From the NCBI GenBank assembly GCA_016617855.1, contig JAECUM010000808.1, positions 124,001 to 188,000 on the forward strand: 64,000 nt of DNA, written 5' to 3'. How positions within the stretch are numbered: the stretch's first letter is position 1; each line of letters starts with the position of its first letter. The stretch is from Megalonaias nervosa (taxonomy: Eukaryota; Mollusca; Bivalvia; Unionida; Unionidae). The notes under the pieces were generated by a model. The model did not search any database, had not been told where the DNA came from, and saw only the letters and a program-made list of their open reading frames with translations. Positions 12,705-22,469 of this stretch are shown piece by piece. The translations under genes and the position numbers were made by a program.

Positions 12705-12930
12705 GTTAAATTCAGAATCGTTTTGGAAACATTGCTACTGGAGATTTCCCGCTAAGATATAACCAATACAATACCAACCGCAAGTGCTGTCGTCGACATC
12801 TGAATCTGGAGCGAATTGTATACAGCTCCTTTTGGGGCACCTGTTGCCAAATATCGAATCAAGTCTGGAGGGTGTAAGCCAGATGAATCAAATTATTCCA
12901 TATTCTTTTTTTGGGTAGGATCGTTGACTA
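12705..12930 (-). pseudogene. Adenain-like protease, C-terminal remnant
   Basis: The minus strand reads MEYFDSSGL-like (with a stop in place of Y/F) then HPPDLIRYLATG, which parallels FDSYGLAPPKEFLKYVTG in element B and FDSFGLPPSDAIKKYI in element C. This is the segment around the catalytic acidic residue. Further down, TTALAVGIVLVIS resembles the degraded region of the catalytic cysteine, with the cysteine not preserved. The N-terminal part with the catalytic histidine is gone. A deletion joins it almost directly to the coiled-coil gene at a long T run (13048-13070). Confidence 0.55.
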
Positions 12931-13102
12931 CGATCTTTTAACTATATTTCGGTTCTATCAGGTGTCTTGTATTCCATTTGGATTTTTAAAGACTCCTCAG
13001 AGTAATGATTCTTCCATTTCTTTTGTTGCTTCCGCCTTACCCATTTTTTTTTTTTTTTTTTTTTTTTTTTGTGGCTTCCACATTATCCGTCTCTGTTTCC
13101 TG

Positions 13103-13701
13103 TTATCTTAGTCTCAGTTCGTTTTCTGCTTTGGCACGTTCTTCTTCTGTTTCCAACAATTTAGCGTCAGGTTCACGTAATCTTAGTCTCAGTTCTCTTT
13201 CTGCTTTTGCTCCGGCACGTTCTTCTGTTTCTGTTTTCTGTAATCTCAGTCTCACTTCTTTTTCTTCCTTGGCACGCTCTTCTGCTTCCTGTAATCTTAG
13301 TCTCAGTTTGCTTTCTGCTTTCTGCTTTCCAGTGATCTCAGTTTCTGGTCTCTTCTTATTTTTGTTTGACACGTTTTTCTGCTTTATAAACAGCAGTCCA
13401 ACGTCCTTCCGGAATCTTCTCGGTTAGCCCTTGCCATCAATTTTTCCAAAGCTTGTTGAAGAACCCATTGTGTCGTTGTTAATGTTTGGGGGAGTTTGCC
13501 TTGCTTGATATCGTGTGAAGTTTTAGATTCGTCTAGCGCAGTTAACAATGATTTAAATAACTCTTTCGTGACATTACGCTGAAATTCTTGTTGACCTACT
13601 TTGTCTTCAGTCACCCGCAAACGGAACGCCACACGTTTCCCCACGAAGTTTCTTAACAAATCATCGCGTTGACGTTTAGATTTGATTTTTTCAAACGACA
13701 T
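13103..13701 (-). pseudogene. Coiled-coil virion-type protein, partial
   Basis: Two frames: 13701-13384 (starts MSFEKIKSKRQRDDLLRNF, 105 codons) and 13372-13103, which is almost pure Glu/Arg/Lys/Leu coiled coil with a repeated RLRLQEAEERAK-like unit. The position directly after the ATPase equals that of the coiled-coil gene at 49678 in element C; sequence similarity is limited to composition and placement. The coding repeat (about 75-78 bases: 'ctgtaatctcagtctcag') has expanded as a minisatellite inside the gene. The rest of the gene is lost by the deletion at 13048. Confidence 0.55.
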
Positions 13702-14385
13702 GTTTCGATTAATGACAGTGATGGATCAAAAAGTCGTTTAAACGCTGTTAGGAATGTAAAATTCGGAAAAACTTTCCGATATGGATCTGGGACGGTCTCA
13801 GCATCGCGATGAAACGTCATAAAATCGTGTTTAGAACTTGAAGCAGCTGCGTGATAACAATTTTTCAAATCTTTTGAGGTGATCCCGCTGCAGTGATCTC
13901 TCGCGATCGACTTATCCATCCCGGAAAAAAAGCACACGTGTTTCGCCGGTTATTTTTCTGCACGTCATAATACGACTAAGTTAAATAAACGCTGTTACAG
14001 TTTTTATGGCACGATAACGAAAAATACTCGCAAATTTTAGTAATGTTATCCCAGTTGATTTCAATATCTTCAAACAGGATAATTTTATGGTCGGGACAAC
14101 CCTGGTCGTTACTACCGGAAAGCTCTTCTACTGGGATGATTTCATCAGGTTCAGTAATCGTAAACACACGATCGCTATCGCCCGTATTCGCAGATAATGG
14201 CTCGTTAAACTCAGATAACATTTTGCATTTGTCCTGCTGAGGATTTAATGTAAAAATCAACACCCAGTCATAATTAAGCATGTTGTTCAATAATAAATTC
14301 GTCAACAAATTCTTTTTATCGCGACTGGTAGGTCACACTATCATGTAATGACAATCCGGTAATAAACAATTATGCATGTGCTTCT
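13690..14385 (-). pseudogene. FtsK/HerA-type (A32-like) packaging ATPase, decayed
   Basis: Homologous along its length to the ATPase at 48954-49611: PDCHYMIV, then LLTNLLLNNMLNYDWVLIFTLNPQQDKCKMLSEFN, a Walker-B-like KIILFEDIEI (about 14075), and the C-terminal FSGMDKS...ITSKDLKNCYHAAASSSKHDF (about 13920-13800). The Walker A loop has decayed: where C has GRMGSGKT, this copy reads PTSRDKKN-like residues after a stop (about 14325). It would have driven genome packaging. It is divergent from the fibre gene with about 50 bases between them. Confidence 0.8.
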
Positions 14386-14435
14386 TTTGTTAACATATCG
14401 CGAGAAACAAAATTGGTGTTTATTCTTTATAAATA

Positions 14436-16065
14436 ATGTCGTATACTACTTTTGGAACGTTAACAGGATCAGGAGGATCATCCTCCTAGGATTCGACGCT
14501 CCAGAAAGAAATTGACAAAACAAAAAATAAAAAAAAAATAAGCCGGACAGGGGATACCATTACCGGAAATTTAAATATGGGGATTGTGTCATTAGTGGAT
14601 TACAAAATCAATATCCTCCTTCGACGGATTACTCTGCCAGATGGTCCCATGTGGAAACAATAACTAATGCTAAATTAACTCGAACCAGGGGCACTATGGC
14701 GGTAAATATCGACATGAACGGAAGATCATTATACGGTTTGGCTACAACCCCAGTTAAACCCCAATTAGTCTCTTATGAAACTGCATCGTGGAGCCATGTC
14801 GAAGTGGGTCTGGAGGAAAAACTGAATAAACGGGTGGTACCATGACCGGGTCCATCACTATGATTCAAAATGCCACCATACTATATTTACCTACCACCAC
14901 AACGGGCTCGGACTCCACGGTAACGAGTTATGCTAACGTTACGTATTATGCTGTCCGTAAAATAGGTGGGCATGTGCTTGGGGGATAATTTTTATCGGAC
15001 GTAATCGTGCTAACAATGGTTTATTTTATGTCTATCGGGACATAATTGCTCGTGATGGATTACCCACCCACGATGATCACGGAAGTGGTTACCAAACGAT
15101 ATGTGGATAAACGTTGTGTGACAAACAATAGCATCCACATCTCGAGTGTGATGGATAATACAAACAGTCAATCCGGGCTTGCAGTCACCGCTTCTTCTTC
15201 TTCTTCCAGTAATGTGATGGGTTCCTCTGGAACGTTCTTGCACATGGTGTGAACTATGTACGTATGGTGAGAGGTCCAAGTGCTCCTGAAACATGTTAAA
15301 AACTTCCGTGGTCTGGAACTAAGCGATCCCCATGCCAACCCCTGCTGAAAGTATCGGTGGAATTGGCGTTGACCACCCTGGTTGGTAAGGAGTTCCACAG
15401 GTTGATTCCTGATGGGAAGGAGTCTTTGTATGCGTTAACTCTGGTGAAGGGTATGAGAAGTCTACACGAATGTCCTCTAGTGTAAGATCCTGTCTGTTGG
15501 AGGTATGGTGCTGCTGGGATGTCAGCTGGTGTACAGTCCGATACATCATAACAGCTGTTGCTTGTTGGCGTTGAGCTTGAAGCTCTTCCCATCTCAAATG
15601 TTGGAGCATGCTAGAAACACTACTGGTCCGTCGATAATCACCAACGGCAAACAATTCTGCCCCTTTGCTGCACTGCTTCTTCATCCGAATACTCTTCTCT
15701 TTTCAAAGCTTACGTGATATTTGCTCATTATTTGGCCTGGGCGACTAATTTGAACGAATGGGCAACAGCCATCATCACGACCAATTTTAGGATACAAGTC
15801 AGAGTTACAGTACCGGTTTACAGTTGGAAATTTCAGGTGAGAGGTCGAAACACCGGCACGGATCGTATTTTGACGTGGAGACTAGACGGCGTCAAGCAGG
15901 ATTAACAGCGTGGATGTACAGTATAACGGCACTACTGTGATCGGATTACACTTACTCGAATTTGTCGTGACGGTTTCAGAGACAAAATATATTGCGTTTA
16001 AAGTTGTAGGGTTAACAGCAGAGCCTGTGTATCCCGGGTTAAGTTATTTTCAAATATTTACTTGA
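14436..16065 (+). pseudogene. Phage-like fibre/spike, split by a LINE insertion
   Basis: Starts MSYTTFGTLTG, matching the start of the element C fibre. Repeats of the tail-fibre form GDTITGNLNM, GTMAVNIDMNG and GTMTGSITM are spread over 14540-14880 in changing frames, with TSYANVTYYAV and TKRYVDKR (about 15080) as the second half of units. From 15190 to about 15715 a LINE fragment interrupts it. The C-terminal tip resumes with NEWATAIITTNFRI, WKFQVRGRN and LTWRLDGV, and ends VGLTAEPVYPGLSYFQIFT at 16065, matching the discoidin-like tip in C. The predicted role is host attachment, by analogy with phage fibres. Confidence 0.8.
15190..15715 (-). mobile_element. 5'-truncated non-LTR retrotransposon (LINE) 3' end
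   Basis: The minus strand carries the end of a reverse transcriptase ORF: RRTSSVSSMLQHLRWEELQ and MMYRTVHQL (about 15640-15530), then PFTRVNAYKDSFFPSGI-like and LWNSLPTRVVNANSTDTF (about 15440-15330), a signature of RTE/CR1/L2-type elements. It ends at a (GAA)n tail, seen as TTCTTCTTCTTC at 15191-15205. The fragment lies inside the fibre gene of A and is younger than it. Confidence 0.8.
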
Positions 16066-16084
16066 GATGATTTAATATAATCCG

Positions 16085-16790
16085 ATAACAGAAATTGGCA
16101 GGATCGCTATCGAGTGATACCAACTGTTATAGGATGACACGTACCGTCAGGTTCCGTCTTACGCTGGAAACGATAAGCACGTACTAACTTTGACAGATGA
16201 GGCCTGCGATCATATTAATCTCGTAAGAAATTTGGCTAAATCTTCGTTGGTGTGAACCCACTAGGAATTTCAAAATAACACGACATCGATAGTTAATTAT
16301 ATTTTAAAGTTTGGTAATCTTTGGTGTATAAAATCACATCGGCCTCTAAATTTTGACTGAGTAAAAACAATGAAGATTTCTCATCAACGCAACCGTAATC
16401 CACTTGGTCATCGTATTCCCTCGCCCCTCCCCCCCAAATAAAATAAAATGGAAATGATGCCTACGATAAAAGGTACATCCTTGTACAATCAGAAATTCCG
16501 GATATGAAATGGTTTTAATAATCGTAAGAAAAATTTAGTTGGTCATAAGAACATTTTCTGAATACAGCATCGAATAATAAGCCTTGTGAGGCAGTGGGGG
16601 TGACGATGAGATCGGATTGCACGTGAGGATAATAGTACTCCGGCATGATGCCTGCGCGCCGCACAAACGGACATTGAATTCCAGGAGTAAAATTTTATTT
16701 TGTACGATAATATAACCTTCTGGCGAGTATCGAAAACCGGAGATATCATCGATGCAAATATCATAACACACAATTTTACGAAATAAATTC
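16085..16790 (-). other. Unidentified coding remnants of element A
   Basis: Minus-strand open stretches at 16420-16290 (contains LLSQNLEADVILYTKDY) and 16771-16535 (contains DISGFRYSPEGYIIVQNK) look like broken protein genes rather than random sequence. The second may be a surface or minor capsid protein, but no motif is firm. No function assigned. Confidence 0.3.
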
Positions 16791-16853
16791 GTTCAAATGA
16801 TGCAAACCCATTATTGTTATTTTAATGATAATGATAAAAACATTTTTAACAAA

Positions 16854-17152
16854 ATGCCAGAGGAGTGTTACATCACCGACGTCATATTGCAAAATCCGGA
16901 GACACTGGATGAAGCGATTGCCACGGTTTTCAGAAAGAACGTGGACATCACATTAGAACTCACATTAACTAAAGCCATCGGCGTCGCACGAAGACAAATA
17001 TTACTAACGCTAGAACAACGAAAATAACAAAACGTAAACAATTATCCGAGCATAGCATTATTAAAATTAGGTATAATTCGGATCTCATTTGGAGGCATTG
17101 TGCTTCATGTGTGAGCAGCACATACGTTAAAAATTTATTAAAATTATCAGTC
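16854..17152 (+). pseudogene. Small terminal protein, copy 1 (frameshifted)
   Basis: Starts MPEECYITDVILQNPETLDEAI; an upstream ATG at 16797 is open, but the alignment with copy 2 favours 16854. It matches copy 2 (17166-17492) and the 98-residue protein at 57394: an N-terminal (V/I)I.N...L.EAI segment, ILLTLEQRK in the middle, and a C-terminal part that continues after a frameshift at about 17026 (IIKIRYNSDLI ... CASC ... STYVKNLLKL). The family is unknown to me. The CxxC-like pair is shared with copy 2 as CC. Lies just inside the right TIR. Confidence 0.6.
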
Positions 17153-17165
17153 ATAAGGATAAAAG

Positions 17166-17492
17166 ATGTCTGAGACGGGGTATCTCACCCACGTCATCAT
17201 CGAAAACCGTAAGGATCTCGAGGATGCAATAATTATCGTTTACCTGTTAAACATTGATATTGCCGTTAATTTAACTATCACAAAAGTAATAGGATGTGCG
17301 CCTGATAGTGTTTTGCTCACGGTACAGCAGCAAAAAAGAGTGTTTTGCTCACGGTACAGCAGCAAAAAAGAATTATACAACCAGGGAACATTACATATCA
17401 CTTACGATAATGATCTCATTATAAAAAACAGCACGTGCTGCATCACCAAGGAACAGCTGTTGGAATTAATTCATACCACAAAACAAAATTAG
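17166..17492 (+). CDS. Small terminal protein, copy 2
   Basis: 108 residues, MSETGYLTHVIIENRKDLEDAI to LIHTTKQN, apparently intact. It is a tandem paralogue of copy 1 and related to the element C protein at 57394 (shared pattern DSVLLTVQQQK, then TITYDNDLI-like, then CxTKEQLLELI). A 30-base internal duplication ('agtgttttgctcacggtacagcagcaaaaaaga' twice, about 17308-17370) adds residues absent from the other two. A soluble protein with no recognised domain; its conserved place near an element end may point to a regulatory or end-binding role, which is inference. Ends about 10 bases before the right TIR. Confidence 0.6.
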   Translation: MSETGYLTHVIIENRKDLEDAIIIVYLLNIDIAVNLTITKVIGCAPDSVLLTVQQQKRVFCSRYSSKKELYNQGTLHITYDNDLIIKNSTCCITKEQLLELIHTTKQN

Positions 17493-17502
17493 GGGACGAA
17501 AG

Positions 17503-17666
17503 GGAGGGGCATGACGTTGTGGGCATCACATTCGTTTTCAAAACTAAAACCGGTACTTTCACATCGGCGGTAGTCGGGTTATAGGGTAAGGGCACACCCC
17601 ATTGTGTTCGAAATCAAGTTCAAGTAAAAAAATATCCTGTAGGCCTATTGTGTCCGGAACCGCCCT
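17503..17666 (-). repeat. Right terminal inverted repeat of element A
   Basis: Ends TGTGTCCGGAACCGCCCT at 17666 and is the reverse complement of 9296-9477, with small indels. The element D segment begins immediately after it. Confidence 0.9.
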
Positions 17667-17667
17667 G

Positions 17668-18124
17668 AGACATCATTATTTATAAAGTAGAAGATATGCT
17701 ACTAAAAATTCGAAGATATGAAAGTGTTAAAAGGAACTTTTTACTTGTTTGAGTTAGGGGTTGCAAATAACATCGACTACATTTACAATACTGAAAACAT
17801 TTTCGATCGAATAACACAAAGTGGGAAAATGTAGGCACTTTGAAGTGAAAATTGTTCGGAAGGATATCCACCCAGATTCAGTTATTGGATTGCTGCTTCA
17901 TAGGTCACTAAGGATAAAAAGAAGTTGAAGCTGTGAATATGACATTAAACACGGCTATATCTCTTTCTCGGAGTTCATCCTAACAAGAACTATAAAAAAA
18001 GAAATAACTACTGCGGTTGTGGTGTCGAGAATTGTATTATTGGATCAGCTTTTGGAAATTTAAGTTTTCAACAAGGAGATACAAGTAAACAATTGTGGAC
18101 TATTTTACTCTACAGTTATGTTGG
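17668..18124 (+). mobile_element. Element D, right direct copy with two small genes
   Basis: Matches 8863-9290. A frame from ATG 17717 (MKVLKGTFYLFELGVANNIDYIYN) runs about 38 codons to a TAG after GKM, and the reading continues one frame over as FEVKIVRKDIHPDSVIGLLLHRSL, giving a basic protein of about 70 residues. A second frame (about 17940-18130) contains SAFGNLSFQQGD and QLWTILLYSYVGYLL, with a hydrophobic C-terminus. Neither family is known to me. Unlike the left copy, this one continues into further D genes. Confidence 0.6.
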
Positions 18125-18225
18125 TTATCTTCTTCCACTTTGAAAAAAACCTTAAAAATATGTTAGTGTAAAATGTAAAAGGTAATCGAGGACAAAATAT
18201 TTTATTCTTCAAATGAAATGTCACC

Positions 18226-18396
18226 ATGAAATTACAATTCGAAATTGTTTCTATGGAGAATTGCAAAAGATGTATCACGTGTACCAAGGAGCAGCTCGAC
18301 AACGAGAAATGGTTTAGGTCATTAGGAGACATTTTAAAATCGACTTTTCGTATGGTGGCATCCGTGCTTATGGTCCCTCGAGGATTGCATGCTTAG
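18226..18396 (+). pseudogene. Element D small CxxCxxC protein
   Basis: 56 residues from MKLQFEIVSMENCKRCITC to LMVPRGLHA, then TAG. A CKRC/CITC cluster and the segment KEQLDNEKWFRSLGDILKST stand out. The same frame beyond the stop is rich in Lys/Arg (18397-18660), so the original protein may have been longer and basic, like a virion core protein. Placement upstream of a protease fits that idea. Not a family I can name. Confidence 0.4.
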
Positions 18397-18879
18397 AAAG
18401 ATACAGCTGTGACAAGAGGAAAAGAATATCTCCAAAACATTCTGATCGACAAACAAAGTCCTAAAAGGCCTTAATAAACGTAGAAAAAATACATTGATTC
18501 AAAGAGGAAAAGACCTCCAAAGTCAACAACGTACACCTATAAATTCGCTTCACACTCCTGACGAACGCATTCCTTCTGCACGCCACAGCAAGGACAAGGC
18601 AGAATGAGACGTGGAAGACTCTGCAGACTTCATAGAGACGATCAAGAAAAAATATATTTTTTAAAAATTATGACAAGAAGAACAGCTGTCAAAGAATTTG
18701 ACGGTTTTTTATATCTAGGATAAGAGAAACTATGTACCGAGCTTTTTGCTAATGTTCCAAGTCAGAACTCGATCTGTTTACCATGCAACCTACGATGATT
18801 ACTATGCAAGAATCCCAATGAGTCGACTGTCATCATGTGTCAGTTTTGACTATCAAAGCATTTATTGACTTCTTTCGAA

Positions 18880-19066
18880 AGGAAACGCGTGGACATTTAC
18901 AACAGAGTTCGGAAGACTGCCCGTTCATCGACTTATTTGGCAGATATTTTCAAGGAAAAGGTCTAGTGTGAACTGATGACTTATCTTTGCCTATGAAAAA
19001 AAAGAATGAATACCAATTTCATTACCTTTTGACTCACATTTTATATACAGCTTCTTGGAATCCAGT

Positions 19067-19098
<32 letters not shown>

Positions 19099-19370
19099 CA
19101 AGATGAAACTTCGTCATCGGAAACCTAAAGACATTCAAGTTTATGTCTTCAACACGGACGACAATCATCGCATAGGAACCCATTGGGCAGCCTTCTACGT
19201 TCCCAAGGAACAAAATGTGGAATAATTTGATTCTTATGGATTACTTACTCTGGAAGACGACATCCTCGACTTCATAAGAAGAAATGCGGTATTTTCTCAA
19301 TTTATTAATGAGACGTTGCAAAGGGCAAATTTCATTACGTATGGATAATATTTTGTGTATATTTCATCAT
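18880..19370 (+). pseudogene. Element D adenain-like cysteine protease, inactive
   Basis: The N-terminal part is in one frame (CPFIDLFGRYFQG and TDDLSLPMKKKNEYQF, about 18918-19020), interrupted by a (GT)n expansion at 19072-19098. The C-terminal part runs from 19102 with the catalytic histidine in GTHWAAFYVP (about 19178), an in-frame stop just before FDSYG (about 19225), and YG-stop-YFVYIS near 19343, where the catalytic Cys-Gly is expected; the cysteine codon now reads TAT. Adenain-type proteases mature virion proteins. The sequence is distinct from the proteases of A, B and C. Confidence 0.7.
19072..19098. repeat. (GT)n microsatellite
   Basis: About 13 GT units inside the D protease pseudogene. 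Bases 19371-19884 downstream contain nothing recognised. Confidence 0.85.
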
Positions 19371-19884
19371 TTTGTAGTATTTGATTTCCCACAGGGCATG
19401 TAGTAACTTGTTTTGACCGTGAGTATTGTAGAAACGATGACAAAATAAGTGGTTCTGTGAACATTATAGCTATTTACTTTCACACAGAACCGTAGTGTGC
19501 ATCAACGGCAAAATTATACTGTATCAAATTATTGTAAATCTAGTCTGACTCAACAACGTTGTCAACCTTGTAAATACGTCTCATATGTAATGTAATGTTT
19601 TGCCACATAAAGACAAAGGGATGTTTCCTAATCCTCCAGCGTCATAATTCATGCTAAGTTAGTAGGGCTTATTAAACCAAAAACTATGGTGATTTAGAAA
19701 AAGAAAGTGTGTTGTCTTGTTGAATATTTAATTTTTTAAAAATTTCGAATGCTTTTTCATGTTCTTTTTGTCGATCTTCTTTACATTCGTAATGTTTTTT
19801 TTCACGTCCATGTGCGTTCACCGGTCTTGCCACATTCACAATCTCATCAAAACAGAGCAACGATTAATAAGCACCAAGAGGGCT

Positions 19885-20074
19885 TGTTACGGATTTATTT
19901 ATATTCTCTTGAATTTATAATATAATTTTTATTGAGGTCATTCGAGACAATGACAGTTATATTTTAAATTCTTTAATTCAGTGACTAGTACTATAGTAAA
20001 GTACATGTACACTTCGTCGTAAGATTTTCATTGATCAAAGTGCGATCGCTAGGTGAAATCAACAACTTCTACGC
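19885..20074 (+). repeat. LTR fragment, inverted relative to 22470-23431
   Basis: TGTTACGGATTTATTTATATT through 'ttatattttaaattctttaattcagtg' to 'gctaggtgaaatcaacaact' equals the reverse complement of 23250-23431 with scattered changes. Confidence 0.85.
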
Positions 20075-20163
20075 ACCTTCATCTCAATTTTTTCTGTCTC
20101 AAAGCAGAATAACTTAATTATACTCTTTAAAGTCTGGTGAAACCTTTCTTAAGCACCTTGTTC

Positions 20164-20283
20164 TCAGGGTGATAGCATACGATCTAAACTGTTGAACTGT
20201 TGGAAACCTAAATCTTGCAAGACCTTACATGAAATTAGACCATTGTTCAGACTGAACAGACTAGGGGAGGCAAATTGTGTTAA

Positions 20284-20328
<45 letters not shown>

Positions 20329-20640
20329 AACAACAAACTTTACCAAAGCTTTCACTATGGTCCTAGTTTTCAAATTCCGTAAAGGAATAGCTTCTGGAAA
20401 TCTTGTGAAAGCACACATAATCTTCAAAACGTATATGTTGCCTAACTTTGTCTTAGGTAAAGGGCCGACACAATCTACCATTATTCTCCTCAGTGGTTCG
20501 TGAAAAGCAGGAACAGGTGACAGATGAGCTTTGGGTATCTTCTGATTGGGTTTTCTTACCATTTGATAAGTATGACGAGATGAACAAAAACTTAGAAACA
20601 TCGCTTTTAAGCTTCGGCCAGTAAAAATTATTCAGATCTT
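20164..20640 (-). pseudogene. Gypsy integrase fragment
   Basis: The minus strand reads CSSRHTYQMVRKPNQKIPKAHL (end of the zinc-binding domain), then RRIMVDCVGPLPKT with the first catalytic Asp, and FTRFPEAIPLRNLKTRTIVKALVKF, the start of the DDE core of Ty3/gypsy integrases. A (GTT)n expansion at 20285-20333 then translates as poly-Leu, and the remaining catalytic residues are missing. Inactive. Confidence 0.85.
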
Positions 20641-20831
20641 GTGATAGGTCTTATTTATTCCTAAATGACCAGACAACGGCGTTTCATGGGGTAGACTAAG
20701 AATTTCATGTTGATACAATTTAGGAGCTGACTGACTACTTGTCACTAGGGGGTACCTCAGGTAGCCTCCATTTCCTCATAAGGACCCCAATATTCAAGAA
20801 GTAACAAGTTCCTTCTTGTGTAGCTTCAGTT

Positions 20832-21777
20832 TCACTTATAGCTTTCTGGAACAAACAGGTGACCTCTGGATTTTCTTCCTGTAATATAGCTAGTGGTTGT
20901 CTTTAGCACCCTGCTTAGATTTAAGAGAATGTGCAGCCAAAGGATTATCACTGTAATCAATCCTTCCTGACGTATCCAAACTAGGAGCAAAATGACCTCA
21001 TTAAAGACCTGACCCAAAACGGTGTCCAATAAAGGAATAACATCATGTTCAACAACATCATTCTCACAAGCATTCTCTGCGATAGCTCTAGTAACTGCGC
21101 AAGCTGGGTATAAATCAGGGATTTCTACCGTGACAGGACCAATTTGTCGATCCATACAAAGCTTGTCAGTTACAAGTGGATTAACTACGACCTTATCTCC
21201 AGCTAGGTCATTACCTAGTAGCAAATGAATTCCCTGAATAGGCAAAAAAGTCACAGCTCCAATTTTAGCTGATCCCGAAACTAAGTCTGATGACAAATTA
21301 ACACAATGGAGAGCAAGTAAATGCTTTTTTTTCCCCAAGCAAATCCTGGATGAGTCTGTGTACTTTCCTTTCTACAATTTCTGAGGTTTTGACGATAGGT
21401 CTGAGGCACCATCCCATAAGCTTTCAAGACATTTTCTTTGACCACATCATAATGAGACCTTGGTGCAGTATTGACATCACTAGCTTTACCAGTAAACACA
21501 CTCTGCAATAATGAAGTCCAATAATATTTCGGCCATTTCAAATTCTGACTTCTCAAGACTAAAACAATATTTGTCTACACCTTTTCTAAAAAAGGGGGAG
21601 ACCTGTCTGATATGTTTGGCCATATTCAAATATGAACCCGTATTTGCATGAGAGTGCCTTTTATTGGTCAGTTCCATTTCCCTTAATCTAAATTCCATTT
21701 CTCAATTTCCATTCTTTCTTTCTCCTCATTTCTTGTATTTGGAATTGTTCCTGCATTTCTAATTGTATCTTCTGCAA

Positions 21778-21857
<80 letters not shown>

Positions 21858-21970
21858 TGTATTTCTCTCTCCTCCTTTCTCTCTAGTCGTTTTCTGTTCT
21901 CCTTTCTTTTTTGTGTTTTCCTAACCCTATCTATCTCTTGCCTTGCGTTATCTCTTATTTTCAAACTTTT
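20832..21970 (-). pseudogene. Gypsy gag and protease-region remnant
   Basis: Gag pieces in several frames: an Arg/Glu-rich start containing a (CT)n expansion (21964-21700), HIRQVSPFFRKGVDKYCFSLEK (about 21630-21560), WPKYYWTSLLQSVFTGKA and DVVKENVLKAYGMVPQTYRQ (21540-21390), and a capsid C-terminal QTHPGFAW. The pol start region follows: VNLSSDLVSGSAKIGAV and IQGIHLLLGNDLAGDKVVVNPLVTDK (21300-21160), typical of the spacer and protease part of these gypsy elements. Broken throughout. Confidence 0.8.
21777..21852. repeat. (CT)n microsatellite
   Basis: Near-perfect CT repeat inside the gag remnant; it produces a spurious Arg-Glu repeat frame on the minus strand. Confidence 0.9.
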
Positions 21971-22469
21971 TGCGTCTCTTACCGGAGCTGAAGTTTTATT
22001 AAGTCTATTTCCCTTGATCTCCTGCTAGAACCAGACGGATGCTTCTTTATCAAACCATAAACACTTTTATCAAAAACATTCCGGTTCACCCAATAATCAA
22101 TCAAGAGATTATTGATTTCTTGTTTCATCCAGGAAGGCGTCCACTTAGCAAGATCATCATGTTTGACAAGTTAAAATAACTCGTCCTTTTTTAGGGTCTC
22201 TAATTTCGTCTAGGTATGATAAGCTATAAAATTCTCTGCTTTGACTGTCATGGTGAAAGCTTGCTGGTTTCACTATTAATTTTCTGGTTTATGAAATCAA
22301 TGTACCAGAAACTACTAAAATTTCAAACAATGAAATTCAAGCTTCAAAAAAAAAAAATCTTCTGAAATACAAAAAAAATCTTTGAAATATTAAAACTGAC
22401 GAAATATTGAAATAAATTCAAATCCTGAAAATATTCAAATAAAAATAATTTCGGACGAGCCTACCAATT

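Larger units (their letters stand above)
9296..17666. mobile_element. Element A: internally deleted Maverick/Polinton-like element
   Basis: TIR-bounded, about 8.4 kb, half the usual 15-20 kb. Contents in order: PolB pseudogene (-), zinc ribbon (-), protease remnant (-), coiled-coil protein (-), packaging ATPase (-), fibre (+, LINE-interrupted), unknown remnant, two copies of a small gene (+). Divergent fibre/ATPase, then the coiled-coil gene, matches element C, so A and C are one lineage. Integrase and major capsid genes are missing. Confidence 0.85.

Noticed and set aside
9296..17666. 6-bp target duplication for element A
   Set aside because: The flanks ATTAAA and GAGACA do not match in any shift of one or two bases.
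18226..19370. Endogenous adenovirus inferred from the protease
   Set aside because: Only the protease is adenain-like; no hexon, penton or terminal protein of adenovirus type was seen. Adenain-like proteases are standard in Polintons.
21683..21964. Arg-Glu repeat domain
   Set aside because: Translation of a (CT)n microsatellite inside the gag remnant.
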